A DNA stretch of 64,000 nucleotides from Leucobacter sp. cx-42 (GTDB lineage Bacteria > Actinomycetota > Actinomycetes > Actinomycetales > Microbacteriaceae), in NCBI RefSeq assembly GCF_014529985.1, contig NZ_JACVMU010000003.1:62001-126000 (forward strand), in the 5' to 3' direction. Below, piece after piece: positions 43,797 through 52,134 of this stretch. The notes beneath the pieces were generated by a model. That model ran no database searches. It was not told the origin of the DNA and saw nothing but the letters and a program-made list of their open reading frames with translations. The translations under genes were made by a program, and so were the position numbers. Numbering within the stretch: the first letter of the stretch is position 1; each line of letters opens with the position of its first letter.

Positions 43797-44342
43797 TCAG
43801 GCCTCACTATTAAATTCAAGGAATTCTTGAACAATGCGCTCAGGTCTCTCCCCTCTAAAGATCGCGGTTTCAACAATAGAGAGTACGACGTGAACTTCCG
43901 CTAGCATTTCACGCATTTCAGCTTCATCGACGCCTGAACCTCTCGGCATGTGAGCGATTCGATATCGTGCTTCTTCAATTACTCTGCGCGCCGCATCGTA
44001 ATCACCGACGGCAGCTTTTGTCACGGCCTGGAGCGAGAGCGCTAAGACCAGAAGGCCTTTGTCCCCGCCAGCCTTGAATTGAAAAACTGCGGACGCCATT
44101 AGTCCGTTTGCCGCATCGTAGTCGCCTATTTCTAGCTTCTGAACAGCTTGACCGATACTTTGGAGCACCTGCCGACCCCCTTCACTAACCCCCTCCACGC
44201 GCCGAACTAGTCGCCCGCCGATAAAACCAACGAACCCTGCACCGGCCCAGCAAATGAGTACGGCAACCCATTGCCCATTAAAGAGCGCGAAAAGACCCAC
44301 CGCCCCTAGAACAAATTGCAGAAACCCAAAGAATGCCTTCAC
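43797..44342 (-). CDS. Membrane-anchored helical-repeat hypothetical protein
   Basis: 181 residues. Two membrane helices (residues 4-20 and 26-44, FLQFVLGAVGLFALFNGQWV and VLICWAGAGFVGFIGG), then a cytoplasmic region with three helix pairs resembling TPR units (QKLEIGDYDAANGLMASAV, KAAVGDYDAARRVIEEARY, both with GDYDAA). Lower GC and rarer codons than the flanking core genes. Divergent from the CFI-box gene across a 199-nt AT-rich spacer. Function unknown. Confidence 0.65.
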   Translation of the reverse strand: MKAFFGFLQFVLGAVGLFALFNGQWVAVLICWAGAGFVGFIGGRLVRRVEGVSEGGRQVLQSIGQAVQKLEIGDYDAANGLMASAVFQFKAGGDKGLLVLALSLQAVTKAAVGDYDAARRVIEEARYRIAHMPRGSGVDEAEMREMLAEVHVVLSIVETAIFRGERPERIVQEFLEFNSEA

Positions 44343-44541
44343 CTTTTCCTACTTTCCCAAAAATCAAACCCTCGCCAGCTCGAAACAGTCGATCAAAACA
44401 ATGGGAAGCTTTTCACATCATTTAAACTGCATGCCCTTTTGTAACACGTAGCAGAATCGAAGTTTAACTAAACTAAACCAAGAGATTTGAATTGACGATC
44501 TCCGGACGAGATACGCACGCAGACGAAGGAGTCTATTAACA

Positions 44542-45255
44542 GTGTTCCCCCCTCAAATCCAGCGTTGCGCTGCGGAATACCAAGAGATCCAAATGCGATT
44601 TTTGCGATTCCAAGACGACTTGAGCGTCTCGGTCCCCGAAATCCTTGAGTGGGAAAAGGAAGGGGAAGAGAAGTTCAATGAGTTACGGGAACTCTCCGAT
44701 GCTTGGGGGGCTCCTGACCAAGAGCTAGGACATGCGACGGGGGAAGCCGGGCTACGAATGGGAGTGCTGATGGCACTACTGGTACGAGCAGACCAAGGCT
44801 TAATCTCCCGAGAAGAGCTACTACGCAGGATCCGTCATACTAAGTCGCTGTACTCCGAATGCCAGAGGCTTTCGGGTCAGGCAAATTGGGTAAACCAACA
44901 GTACCTCGTTGTTGACTACCCAAAGCGGCTGGAAGAGCTGACTATTTTTGAGCAGGGCATTGACCGATTCATCAACCGCGACTCGCACGCTTCCGCGCAG
45001 CAGTCTTCGCAAAACAGTGGCGGATGCTACATCGCAACTGCAGTCTACGGTTCCTATGATGACCCATCGGTGCTGGTCCTACGCCAGTTTAGAGATGAGA
45101 AGCTCCAGACATCCATGCTTGGACGCGTATTCATCCGCACCTATTACGCGATCAGTCCTCCTCTTGCGCGCCACTTTTCTTCGGTTCAATGGCTCAAAAT
45201 AGCTTCGAAAAAGGTACTCGATCGGATTGTTCGGTCAGTCAGTCGTACCCAGTAG
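44542..45255 (+). CDS. CFI-box C-terminal domain protein
   Basis: 237 residues from GTG 44542 with AAGGAG 10 nt upstream. Residues 1-150 are helical and charged without a match I recognise. Residues 161-215 (GGCYIATAVYGSYDDPSVLV, FRDEKLQTSMLGRVFIRTYYAISPPLARHF) match the CFI-box C-terminal module, with the CYIATAVYGS signature at 162-171; the module occurs on diverse bacterial proteins and its function is not established. AT-rich codon use and isolation suggest acquired DNA. Confidence 0.7.
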   Translation: MFPPQIQRCAAEYQEIQMRFLRFQDDLSVSVPEILEWEKEGEEKFNELRELSDAWGAPDQELGHATGEAGLRMGVLMALLVRADQGLISREELLRRIRHTKSLYSECQRLSGQANWVNQQYLVVDYPKRLEELTIFEQGIDRFINRDSHASAQQSSQNSGGCYIATAVYGSYDDPSVLVLRQFRDEKLQTSMLGRVFIRTYYAISPPLARHFSSVQWLKIASKKVLDRIVRSVSRTQ

Positions 45256-45540
45256 TGTCGCACTGAGATTCAAACTTCGGACCCCAGCAAAAGAAAGATG
45301 CACTCCCGCTAAAAGGCGTTCTCACCGCTACGAAGCACGCAACAGAAAGCTTCTAACTGGCTTGCAGCTGGGTATGACCTGCCCAAGCAAATCAACATCG
45401 GTTTGGAACCCAGGGCGAGAGCACGGCGTTCCCTCTGCAGGGAACTTCAAACAACTGACCGTGCATAATTTCCGTCAACAAACTCCCTCAAGTTTGTTGA
45501 CGGAAGCTGGTCGCGCTAAAGGTCTTCATCAACAATCTTG
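45256..45540. other. Intergenic spacer with two hairpins
   Basis: No coding frame. GTTCCCT-CTGC-AGGGAAC (about 45429-45446) and a 15-bp perfect stem TTCCGTCAACAAACT (45470-45484) with 45491-45505 around CCCTCA. The latter sits next to the IS-like element and could be a terminator or a relic of another mobile element. Confidence 0.5.
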
Positions 45541-46760
45541 TCATCCCAGCATTCGCGGAAAACAGCCCCATGGGTAGCAGTACAAAACGTGTGTAAACGG
45601 TTGGGCGGGTAATGCTCGGCCTCCCCATCCAGCACGTAGCCAGAGCCCTTCCGCAGTATCGAGTACTGTGCCGTAGAGTTCTGGCCCGTTGCCGGGTTCC
45701 GTGAACCGAGGACGGGTCTTGGGCTTGGGTGCAATCGCTTCTGGCGTGATCAATCGGTGCGCGGTCTCCAGAAGTCCTGCCCGCTCGAAGAGCACCCATT
45801 CCGCTGCTCGTTTCTGGTGTTCTACATGCATGCCTCGATGGAGTCTTAGGGTCTGCTTGATCGCTGCGTTGATGCCGCCCTCGAGTCTGCTGGTAGTGCG
45901 AGGTGTTCGAACGTGCACGTAGATGAACAGGCGCTGCTTGCGTTGCACATCGACCAGGAGCCGGTAGGCCCTACGCAGTCGATCGTGGGTGTACCACCAC
46001 TGTTTCCCGGTCGGTAAATCCCAGCGCCCGTCGCGGAGTCGTCGCGTGGAGTAGCTACGTTCGCTCGCGAGTCGACCATGAATGGTGTGCCACGCGTTAA
46101 GTTGCCGGAGCCAGTCGAGCGCGTGTTCTGGAGTGTGCACGCGACTGAGCTGTTTGGTGAGGGTGAGGAGTGTTTGGCCTGCTGTGGTGCGCGGATTCCA
46201 CGTAAGGTGGGTGCGGATTTTCAGGAGTATGTGGAGGATGCAGCGTTGCACGAGGGTGTCTGGCCGCACTTCTGTCAGCGCAGCTTGGAGTCCTGGCCCG
46301 CCATCACATACGACCACGAGTGGGGCAGGAATCTGGGTGAGGAGCGCGGTCCATGCGGCTTGGGATTCTGATGAAAACCATTGGTACGCGATCGGGGTGT
46401 GGGTGTCATCGGTCGCGACCAGGAGTCACCAGCCACCAAAATAGTTGCCGTCAACGATCACGCATTTTGGCGGCGTGGTTACCGAGGGAATGGTGGGGTG
46501 ATGTTCCAGCACCAGTTTGTTTCTCGTCGGAAGGTGCGGTCAGAGGCGTGGCTGGGGAATTCTTGATGGGCGAGCTTCCCGAAGAGCCAGGTGAGGTATT
46601 TATCGAGGGTGTGCCGGTGGGACAGGTCGGCGGGTTTACGAGTGCTGGAACTTCCGCAGTTCAGGCATCTCCATCGCCTGGTGCCGGCCGGGGTGAACCC
46701 GTTTTTGACGAGCTTGTTTCCGCATATCACGCAATGGGTGGTGTTACTGGTTTCCGGCAC
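45541..46760 (-). pseudogene. IS1249-like (IS256-group) transposase, broken
   Basis: Reads as an IS1249-type transposase in pieces: N-terminal zinc ribbon CVICGNKLVKNG..RWRCLNCG (46760-46479), then after a frameshift at about 46479-46490 KCVIVDGNYFGGW, a TGA stop at 46426-46428, and then LLVATDDTHTPIAYQW, VVCDGGPGLQAAL (catalytic Asp), WYTHDRLRRAYRLL and TTSRLEGGINAAIKQTLRLHRG (catalytic Glu region). Two lesions make it non-functional unless recoded. Imperfect terminal repeats flank it (see separate entries). Confidence 0.8.
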
Positions 46761-46853
46761 GGTTAATGGCGCCGGGGTAGGACGATCCCTGTTTTGGGGG
46801 CGTGTTTATGCGGCTAGATCAGGATCCGTTATACACGTTTTGTCCTATAACCC
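45573..46853. mobile_element. Degenerate IS1249-like element
   Basis: Ends share an imperfect inverted repeat: ACAAAACGTGTGTAA near 45582-45596 and ACAAAACGTGTATAA read on the minus strand near 46829-46843. Boundaries are approximate to about 10 nt; I found no clear target-site duplication. The internal transposase gene is broken. Confidence 0.55.
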
Positions 46854-46932
46854 TGAAAGAGGCCATCTCGGCAGAAACCCGCTGCTTCGAGTGGTTGGCC
46901 TGACGAGGTGAGCAATCAGGCACACCAAATCA

Positions 46933-46960
46933 GAAAAGCCCCTCTTTCGAGGGGCTTTTC
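46933..46960 (-). terminator. Terminator of tRNA-Asp
   Basis: GAAAAGCCCCTC (46933-46944) and GAGGGGCTTTTC (46949-46960) around TTTC; on the minus strand it ends in TTTTC, immediately 3' of the tRNA gene. Confidence 0.85.
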
Positions 46961-46970
46961 GTCGCATTGG

Positions 46971-47044
46971 CGACCCTGACGGGACTTGAACCCGCGACCT
47001 CCGCCGTGACAGGGCGGCGCGCTAACCAACTGCGCTACAGGGCC
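46971..47044 (-). tRNA. tRNA-Asp (GTC)
   Basis: 74 nt cloverleaf on the minus strand: acceptor GGCCCTG/CAGGGTC, anticodon loop CTGTCAC with GTC, T-loop GGTTCAAGTC. CCA is encoded (46968-46970). Identical in sequence to the copy at 54369-54442. It forms the right border of the accessory patch. Confidence 0.95.
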
Positions 47045-47163
47045 GAACAGGTAAGAGCTTATCCGGTAAATCCCCCAGGGTTCAAATCGAGGGGAGTTCG
47101 CCACGCCGAAGACTTGAAAATTTCGGTGACGACCGTGTCAGACAGCCACGAATGGCCCCGATT

Positions 47164-47544
47164 TTAGTGGGAGTTCAACACGGCCCAGGCAATGAGGCTG
47201 TCAATGCGACGCACATCGGCTCCCTTACCGAGCTTCACTTTAATGTGGCCTGCACGAGTCCAGAGTTCGATCTCTCCGTCGCGGTCCAGAATGCCGCCAG
47301 CGTTCTCCGAAGACCACATGTTGATCGAGCTGTACGGCAGCGAGTAGATCTCTACCTTCTTGCCAGTAATGCCCTGTGCATCTTTCACAATGAGGCGCTT
47401 CGTAGTGAAGGTTGCAGAGTCACGGAAGGTTTGGAACGAAGCGACGGCCTGTTCCCCTTCTGCCAGGAGTGCCAATACATCCTGTGGAACTGGAATCTCA
47501 TTTCGCAGCGTCCAGTTCAGTGCAGGCTGGTTTTCCAAGAGCAT
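47164..47544 (-). CDS. Bacterial PH-domain protein (YvbH-like)
   Basis: 126 residues; the domain (ASFQTFRDSATFTTKRLIVK, GKKVEIYSLPYSSINMWSSE, DREIELWT-like strand pair, final amphipathic helix) fits the bacterial PH family of small cytoplasmic proteins. ATG 47544 has AGGAG directly adjacent, so the TTG at 47538 may be the real start. Single gene 67 nt upstream of another minus-strand hypothetical gene. Function unknown. Confidence 0.75.
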   Translation of the reverse strand: MLLENQPALNWTLRNEIPVPQDVLALLAEGEQAVASFQTFRDSATFTTKRLIVKDAQGITGKKVEIYSLPYSSINMWSSENAGGILDRDGEIELWTRAGHIKVKLGKGADVRRIDSLIAWAVLNSH

Positions 47545-47611
47545 CTCCTAAGTTCTGACACGTGGCTACATCCACCACTTGCTAAGCACACAAAATGCTA
47601 GCCGTCTTTCC

Positions 47612-48583
47612 CTACTTCGCTGCGTGCTCAGCGGCCAGCGCGTTCACGGCAGCAAAGTACTTTCCCATGGCGACATGAAGCTCTGCCGCCGTGGCTTGAG
47701 TGTCAGCAGACAGTTCAGCTGCATGCTTCGCTGCGGCCTCGACAGGCTTGATGTCGCCGTTTGCGTAGGCGGCCTTGAGCCCCGTGACCTTGCTTAGTGT
47801 TGATTCGGCTGCAGCGATGAGCGCGGGTCGAGCGGCCTGTACCGTCTTGGAGAGCGCTCGCACTTCTTCGACCGCAGCGTTACTGTCCGCCAATGACGTC
47901 TTTTCTTCGGCCTTTGCCTCGTCAAGTGCCGTGCGGAGCTTCTCGAGCTTGTCTTTGCTGTAGTTCTCGGTGAACTCGACCTCTACCTCGGTCACTGGGA
48001 GGACACCGAGGACGTTTGCCGCCTGATCCGCCGACCAATCGATCACGCTCGCAGGGAGGTCGGCAGCTGCAAACTCGGCTTCGTCTGCGCGCAGGGCATT
48101 CAGCGCAGCCGTGAGATCTGCGCCATCGCTCGCCGGCTTCACCTCCGCGAGACTTGCTTGCAATTCCTTGCCAGATTTAGCGAGTGCCTTCGCTTCTTCC
48201 TTGCCGAGGGCAGTGGCGTTAGCGGATCCCCAACGCTCGAGATCCACCGCAAGCTTGCTGGCTTCCTCGTGCGAGGCGCCGAGGAGTTCATTCGCCGCAT
48301 CACGGGTCGCTTCGTTGTTGGCGATCGTCGTGCGAATCTTGGTCAGGCTCTCCAGGTCGCTCTGATACTCGGTTTTGTTCGCGAAATGCAAAGCGAGAGG
48401 AATAGCCACAACCGCAGAAACCAGCAGGAAAATGGCGATCGAAACCCCGAGGATCCGGTACCACTTCAGCGGCCCCGTGAACTCCTCGTGCTGGATGCCG
48501 ATCTGAGGTTCTGGTTCGGGCTCAAACACGAATGGCTCGTCGTCACGTTCGATTCGCTTTGGTGCGTCTTCCCGGTCTTGCAT
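47612..48583 (-). CDS. Membrane-anchored coiled-coil hypothetical protein
   Basis: 323 residues: acidic N-terminus (about 40 residues), one membrane helix (RILGVSIAIFLLVSAVVAIPLAL, about 44-66), then an extracytoplasmic Ala/Glu/Lys-rich helical region through the end with a central WSADQAANVLGVLP break. No enzyme motif visible. Possibly a cell-envelope structural protein. Downstream of nothing obviously related; follows a PH-domain gene. Confidence 0.65.
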   Translation of the reverse strand: MQDREDAPKRIERDDEPFVFEPEPEPQIGIQHEEFTGPLKWYRILGVSIAIFLLVSAVVAIPLALHFANKTEYQSDLESLTKIRTTIANNEATRDAANELLGASHEEASKLAVDLERWGSANATALGKEEAKALAKSGKELQASLAEVKPASDGADLTAALNALRADEAEFAAADLPASVIDWSADQAANVLGVLPVTEVEVEFTENYSKDKLEKLRTALDEAKAEEKTSLADSNAAVEEVRALSKTVQAARPALIAAAESTLSKVTGLKAAYANGDIKPVEAAAKHAAELSADTQATAAELHVAMGKYFAAVNALAAEHAAK

Positions 48584-48732
48584 GTGCCCCTCACCCTCGT
48601 CCTCAGCAATTCACCCGCTGAGGGCGTTGTTTAGGAACAAGATACTCTGCGCGGCAATGATCAACCTGGAATGCCAAGCCTCACTCATAAATCATTCAAC
48701 CGCGGCGATGCCCGGTAGGGAATAATCCAGAT

Positions 48733-48945
48733 ATGGCTAAAACTTTCAATCACAAAGAAAAGGGCATCGCCTTCGGACTCACCCTGCTCGGGTTTATCTT
48801 GTGTGCGGGGCTGCAGCATTTCTACCTGGGTCGAATCTTCCGAGGACTGCTCTGGTTCTTCACCGGCGGACTCTTCTTCATCGGCACCATCTACGATCTC
48901 TTCACCATCGGTCGACAGGTCGAACGCGTCAATCGGCAGCTGTAG
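48733..48945 (+). CDS. TM2-domain membrane protein
   Basis: 70 residues. Two helices with the TM2 pattern: GFILCAGLQHFYLGRIFRGLLWF followed by GGLFFIGTIYDLFTIGRQV. ATG 48733 follows AGGGAAT. TM2 proteins are small inner-membrane proteins of uncertain function. Terminator follows at 48961-48998. Confidence 0.8.
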   Translation: MAKTFNHKEKGIAFGLTLLGFILCAGLQHFYLGRIFRGLLWFFTGGLFFIGTIYDLFTIGRQVERVNRQL

Positions 48946-48960
48946 CGCGACCAGAAACGC

Positions 48961-48998
48961 ACAAGGTGAGGCCACGCTTGCGCAGGACCTCACCTTGT
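48961..48998. terminator. Bidirectional terminator
   Basis: ACAAGGTGAGG (48961-48971) pairs perfectly with CCTCACCTTGT (48988-48998), between convergent TM2 and APC genes. Confidence 0.75.
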
Positions 48999-49009
48999 GA
49001 ACATGGAAA

Positions 49010-50362
49010 TTACTCGCTGAAGTCGACTTCAACCGGCTTCTTCGTGAAGAAGCGCGTCGAGATCGCCAGGTAGACAAGGCCTGCACCGAGCCAGACGAAG
49101 CCAACGATGAATGCCGGTCCTGACAGCTGTGTCCAGAGGAAGGCCGTGACGACGAAGCCAAGCGCGGGGATCAGTCCGTGCCTGAAGATCGATCCGACGG
49201 AGACCTCCTTACGGTCAATGAGGTAATGCTTGATCACGCTCAGATTCACCATTGAGAAGGCGACGAGTGCACCAAAGTTGATCATCACAACGGCCTGCTC
49301 AATCGTCAGAACCGTGGAGAGCAACGCCACGAAGGCAACGAGTGCCAACGCGATGACAGGCGTCTGGAAACGCGGGTGCACGTAGGCGAGGCCGCGCGGG
49401 AGTACGCCGTCTCGACCCATCGTCAACAGAATGCGTGAGACGCTCGCCTGCGAGACCATTGCAGAGGCGAAACAGCCCATCACATACACGATGACGAAGA
49501 TGACGCCGAAGATCTGACCGCCAAGCTGCACCATGATCTCTACACCCGCAGCATCGACGTTGTCGTAGTTCAGGCTGGGATGCGCGAGGTTTCCTGCCCA
49601 GGCGACGAGCGCGAACAAGACGCCTGCGATCAACGTTGCCAGGATGGTTGCGCGCGGTACCGTGCGACGGGGGTTCTTGGTTTCCTCCGCCATGGTGGAG
49701 ATGCCATCAAAGCCGAGGAAGCTAAACGCGAGGATCGCAGCGCCCGCAATGACGAGCGGCAGCTGATCACCACTCGGGCTAAACGAAGCGAACATCTGGC
49801 CAGGTTCAACCTCAGACTTCGCAAAGCCAAGCACCACGAAGATGCCGATGATGATCGCGGTCAGCCCCATGATGATTGCAGAGACTCGGCTGACCAGCTT
49901 CACCCCAAGCACATTCAGCGCGAAGACGACCAGTAGGAGTCCAACGCTGAAAGCCCACTGCGGCACGCTCGGAATGATGGAGTTCAGGTAGACACCAGCG
50001 AGCAAGAAGCTCACCATCGGCAAGAACAAGTAGTCGAGCATGAGCGTCCAACCGGTCATGAAACCGATGTGTGGGCCGAACGACTGTCGTGCGTAGCGAT
50101 ACGCAGAGCCCGCTGTAGGTACCGATGCGACCATGCGGCCATAGCTGTACGCGGTGAGCAGCATTGCAAGCGTGGCAACGAGGTAGGTGGCTGGCAGCAA
50201 ACCACCGGTCTGCTGATTGATCAAGCCGTAGGTGGTAAATACCGCAACGGGTGACATGTAACTGATTCCAAAGAGAATCAGCGTGGGAAGCCCGAGAGTA
50301 CGACGAAGCCCAACTTTGGGTTCACCGTTGGTCACGGCTGGTGCAGTCTGCGAGGACGACAT
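49010..50362 (-). CDS. APC-superfamily amino acid/amine permease
   Basis: 450 residues from ATG 50362 (AAAGGA 9 nt upstream; the open frame extends 68 codons further without a ribosome site). Twelve membrane helices, with GISYMSPVAVFTTYG, SYGRMVASVPTAGSAYRYAR and FLGFDGISTMAEETKNPRR typical of APC permeases. It is divergent from two SDR dehydrogenases and next to a binding-protein-like regulator, so it likely imports the substrate oxidised by those enzymes, for example an amino alcohol or amino acid. Confidence 0.85.
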   Translation of the reverse strand: MSSSQTAPAVTNGEPKVGLRRTLGLPTLILFGISYMSPVAVFTTYGLINQQTGGLLPATYLVATLAMLLTAYSYGRMVASVPTAGSAYRYARQSFGPHIGFMTGWTLMLDYLFLPMVSFLLAGVYLNSIIPSVPQWAFSVGLLLVVFALNVLGVKLVSRVSAIIMGLTAIIIGIFVVLGFAKSEVEPGQMFASFSPSGDQLPLVIAGAAILAFSFLGFDGISTMAEETKNPRRTVPRATILATLIAGVLFALVAWAGNLAHPSLNYDNVDAAGVEIMVQLGGQIFGVIFVIVYVMGCFASAMVSQASVSRILLTMGRDGVLPRGLAYVHPRFQTPVIALALVAFVALLSTVLTIEQAVVMINFGALVAFSMVNLSVIKHYLIDRKEVSVGSIFRHGLIPALGFVVTAFLWTQLSGPAFIVGFVWLGAGLVYLAISTRFFTKKPVEVDFSE

Positions 50363-50446
50363 CACTGTGGGTCCTTTCGTGAAAAGATTCCCGCCTCGTA
50401 GCGGGATCGCATGTGCAACCTTCGCTGATCGGAACCAACTGCGGCA

Positions 50447-50464
50447 ATGCGTAGTTCTACGTAT
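50447..50464. promoter_or_regulatory. Operator-like dyad between permease and SDR genes
   Basis: ATGCGTAGTTCTACGTAT: 18 nt near-palindrome (one mismatch outside CGTAG-TT-CTACG). Two TTGACT boxes follow (50468 and 50490) as candidate -35s for the SDR operon. Candidate site for the LuxR-binding-protein regulator or another factor. Confidence 0.45.
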
Positions 50465-50583
50465 TGCTTGACTACTCATTTTGGCATTTGACTGGTGCTG
50501 GGACCGCTCCGCATCGTTTTCGCACAGGTCTCTGGCACACTTCGCCGGCCAGCTTTGGCCGCGCACTCATTCAAGGGGGAACG

Positions 50584-51381
50584 ATGTTGACTGATCCATC
50601 CGAGTCATCCGCTGAAAACGCAGACCTTGCACCTCCGGTAGCGATTGTCACTGGCGCTGCTCGCGGCATCGGTCTCGCAATCGCCAAGACGCTCGCGGCA
50701 AGTGGCTGGCGCGTTGGCGCGTTCGATCTTTCTCCTGCACTCGAACCGGTTCACCAGGACCCTGCTATTCACTACGAATCCGTCGATGTGTGCGACCTCA
50801 GCCAGGTGGAAGCAGCAACCGCCCGAACTACTCGTAGGTTTGGCCGTCTAGATGCGGTTGTCGCGAATGCGGCAGTTGGTGGACCCTCCGACATGATGGT
50901 CGACGTCGACCTCGCAGCGATGCGTTCCGTTCTCGACATCAACTTCTTTGGCACGGTACACAGTGTTCGATCCGCCGTCCCACATATCCGTCAGAGCGAT
51001 GGACGCGGGCGGATCGTGCTCGTCGGTTCGCTGTTCGCGCAGCAACCAGTGCCCGGTGCCTCACCGTACATTGCGTCGAAGGGCGCGGTTCAAGGTCTCA
51101 TGCACTCGCTCATGCTTGAGCTTGCGCCAGCGATGACCGTGAACTCTGTTGCGCCCGGCTACATCATGACCGAGATGCACCGCGAGGAGTTGGAGTTTCG
51201 TGCGGCCCGCGAGGGCACCAGCCTCGAGACCCAGATTGATGCGGTACGGAGCCTCATCCCGCTCGCACGCCACGGTGCCTCCGAGGACGTAGCCGCGGCC
51301 GTCGAATTCTTGCTCTCACCACAAGCTGGCTACATTTCGGGCCAGACCATCAACGTCAATGGAGGAGTCCAGATCTCATGA
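50584..51381 (+). CDS. SDR-family oxidoreductase
   Basis: 265 residues from ATG 50584 (AAGGGGG upstream). Cofactor motif TGAARGIG at about 23-30, DLSPALEP after strand 2 (NAD preference), NAAVGG, catalytic Ser in VLVGSLFAQQ, and YIASK. Classical short-chain dehydrogenase of the NAD(H) type, oxidising an alcohol in an unknown substrate. Overlaps the next SDR gene by 4 nt. Confidence 0.88.
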   Translation: MLTDPSESSAENADLAPPVAIVTGAARGIGLAIAKTLAASGWRVGAFDLSPALEPVHQDPAIHYESVDVCDLSQVEAATARTTRRFGRLDAVVANAAVGGPSDMMVDVDLAAMRSVLDINFFGTVHSVRSAVPHIRQSDGRGRIVLVGSLFAQQPVPGASPYIASKGAVQGLMHSLMLELAPAMTVNSVAPGYIMTEMHREELEFRAAREGTSLETQIDAVRSLIPLARHGASEDVAAAVEFLLSPQAGYISGQTINVNGGVQIS

Positions 51382-52118
51382 CTAATTCAGCGCCCGCACG
51401 TCGTCTTCTCGTTACCGGTGCCAGTTCTGGAATCGGCGCAGCAACCGCAGCAGAAGCTGCGAGCCTCGGTTGGGAGGTCATTGGCATGGATCTTCGTGGC
51501 GGCGATGACCTCACTGCATCGCCGCGGATCATTTCCTGCGATGTTTCGGACGAACGTTCGGTCGAGTCAGCGTTCGCAGAGCTCGCCGCCATCTGGCCTG
51601 AAGGCCCTGACGCGGTCGTCCACTCCGCTGGCATCTATCGGGTGACGCCGTTGCTGGACACCCCAGCTGAAGATTGGGACCGCACGATCAGCGTCAACGG
51701 ACGCGGCAGCTTCTTGATTGCGCGCGAAGCCGCACGGCTCATGCGCGATGGAACCCGTGACCGCTCTATCGTGCTGCTCTCAAGCATCGGAGCGGTGCGC
51801 GGCGATGCACACGAGCCGAGCGCCAGTTACTCAGCATCGAAGGGCGCAGTCTCGTCACTCACCCGTCAGCTTGCGGCTGAACTCGGTCTCGTCGGAATTC
51901 GTGTGAACGCGGTCGCGCCCGGCGTCATTGATACCGCGATGACGACGCTTATGAATACTCCCGAAGTCGCCGATGCGTTCTTCGCCACTCGGGTGCCGGC
52001 CCGCCGTCCTGGCACTGCCGCAGAGGTCGCACAGGCATGTCTCTTCCTCGCGTCAGACCGATCCACCTATATCAGCGGTGCGATTATCCCCGTTGATGGC
52101 GGCCAATCGGTGCTCTAA
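51378..52118 (+). CDS. SDR-family oxidoreductase
   Basis: 246 residues. TGASSGIG, MDLRGG after strand 2, HSAGIY, SSIGAVRG and YSASK are intact. Two tandem coupled SDRs suggest consecutive oxidation steps, or oxidation/epimerisation, on one substrate imported by the APC permease. Stop is 16 nt from the convergent regulator gene. Confidence 0.88.
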   Translation: MTNSAPARRLLVTGASSGIGAATAAEAASLGWEVIGMDLRGGDDLTASPRIISCDVSDERSVESAFAELAAIWPEGPDAVVHSAGIYRVTPLLDTPAEDWDRTISVNGRGSFLIAREAARLMRDGTRDRSIVLLSSIGAVRGDAHEPSASYSASKGAVSSLTRQLAAELGLVGIRVNAVAPGVIDTAMTTLMNTPEVADAFFATRVPARRPGTAAEVAQACLFLASDRSTYISGAIIPVDGGQSVL

Positions 52119-52134
52119 CCGAGAATCTGCTCCG

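Noticed and set aside
46318-46478. Two separate transposase genes
   Set aside because: The pieces join as one IS1249-type protein across a frameshift and a stop; treated as one pseudogene.
43563-47044. tRNA-Asp attachment-site direct repeat bounding an island
   Set aside because: I searched by eye for the tRNA 3' end sequence left of the gene and did not find a second copy.
47060-47163. Possible riboswitch or second tRNA remnant
   Set aside because: GGTTCAAATCGAG resembles a T-arm, but no acceptor or anticodon arm pairs with it.
49010-50566. 68-codon upstream extension of the APC permease
   Set aside because: AAAGGA precedes ATG 50362 and the family N-terminus begins there; the extension overlaps the SDR promoter region.
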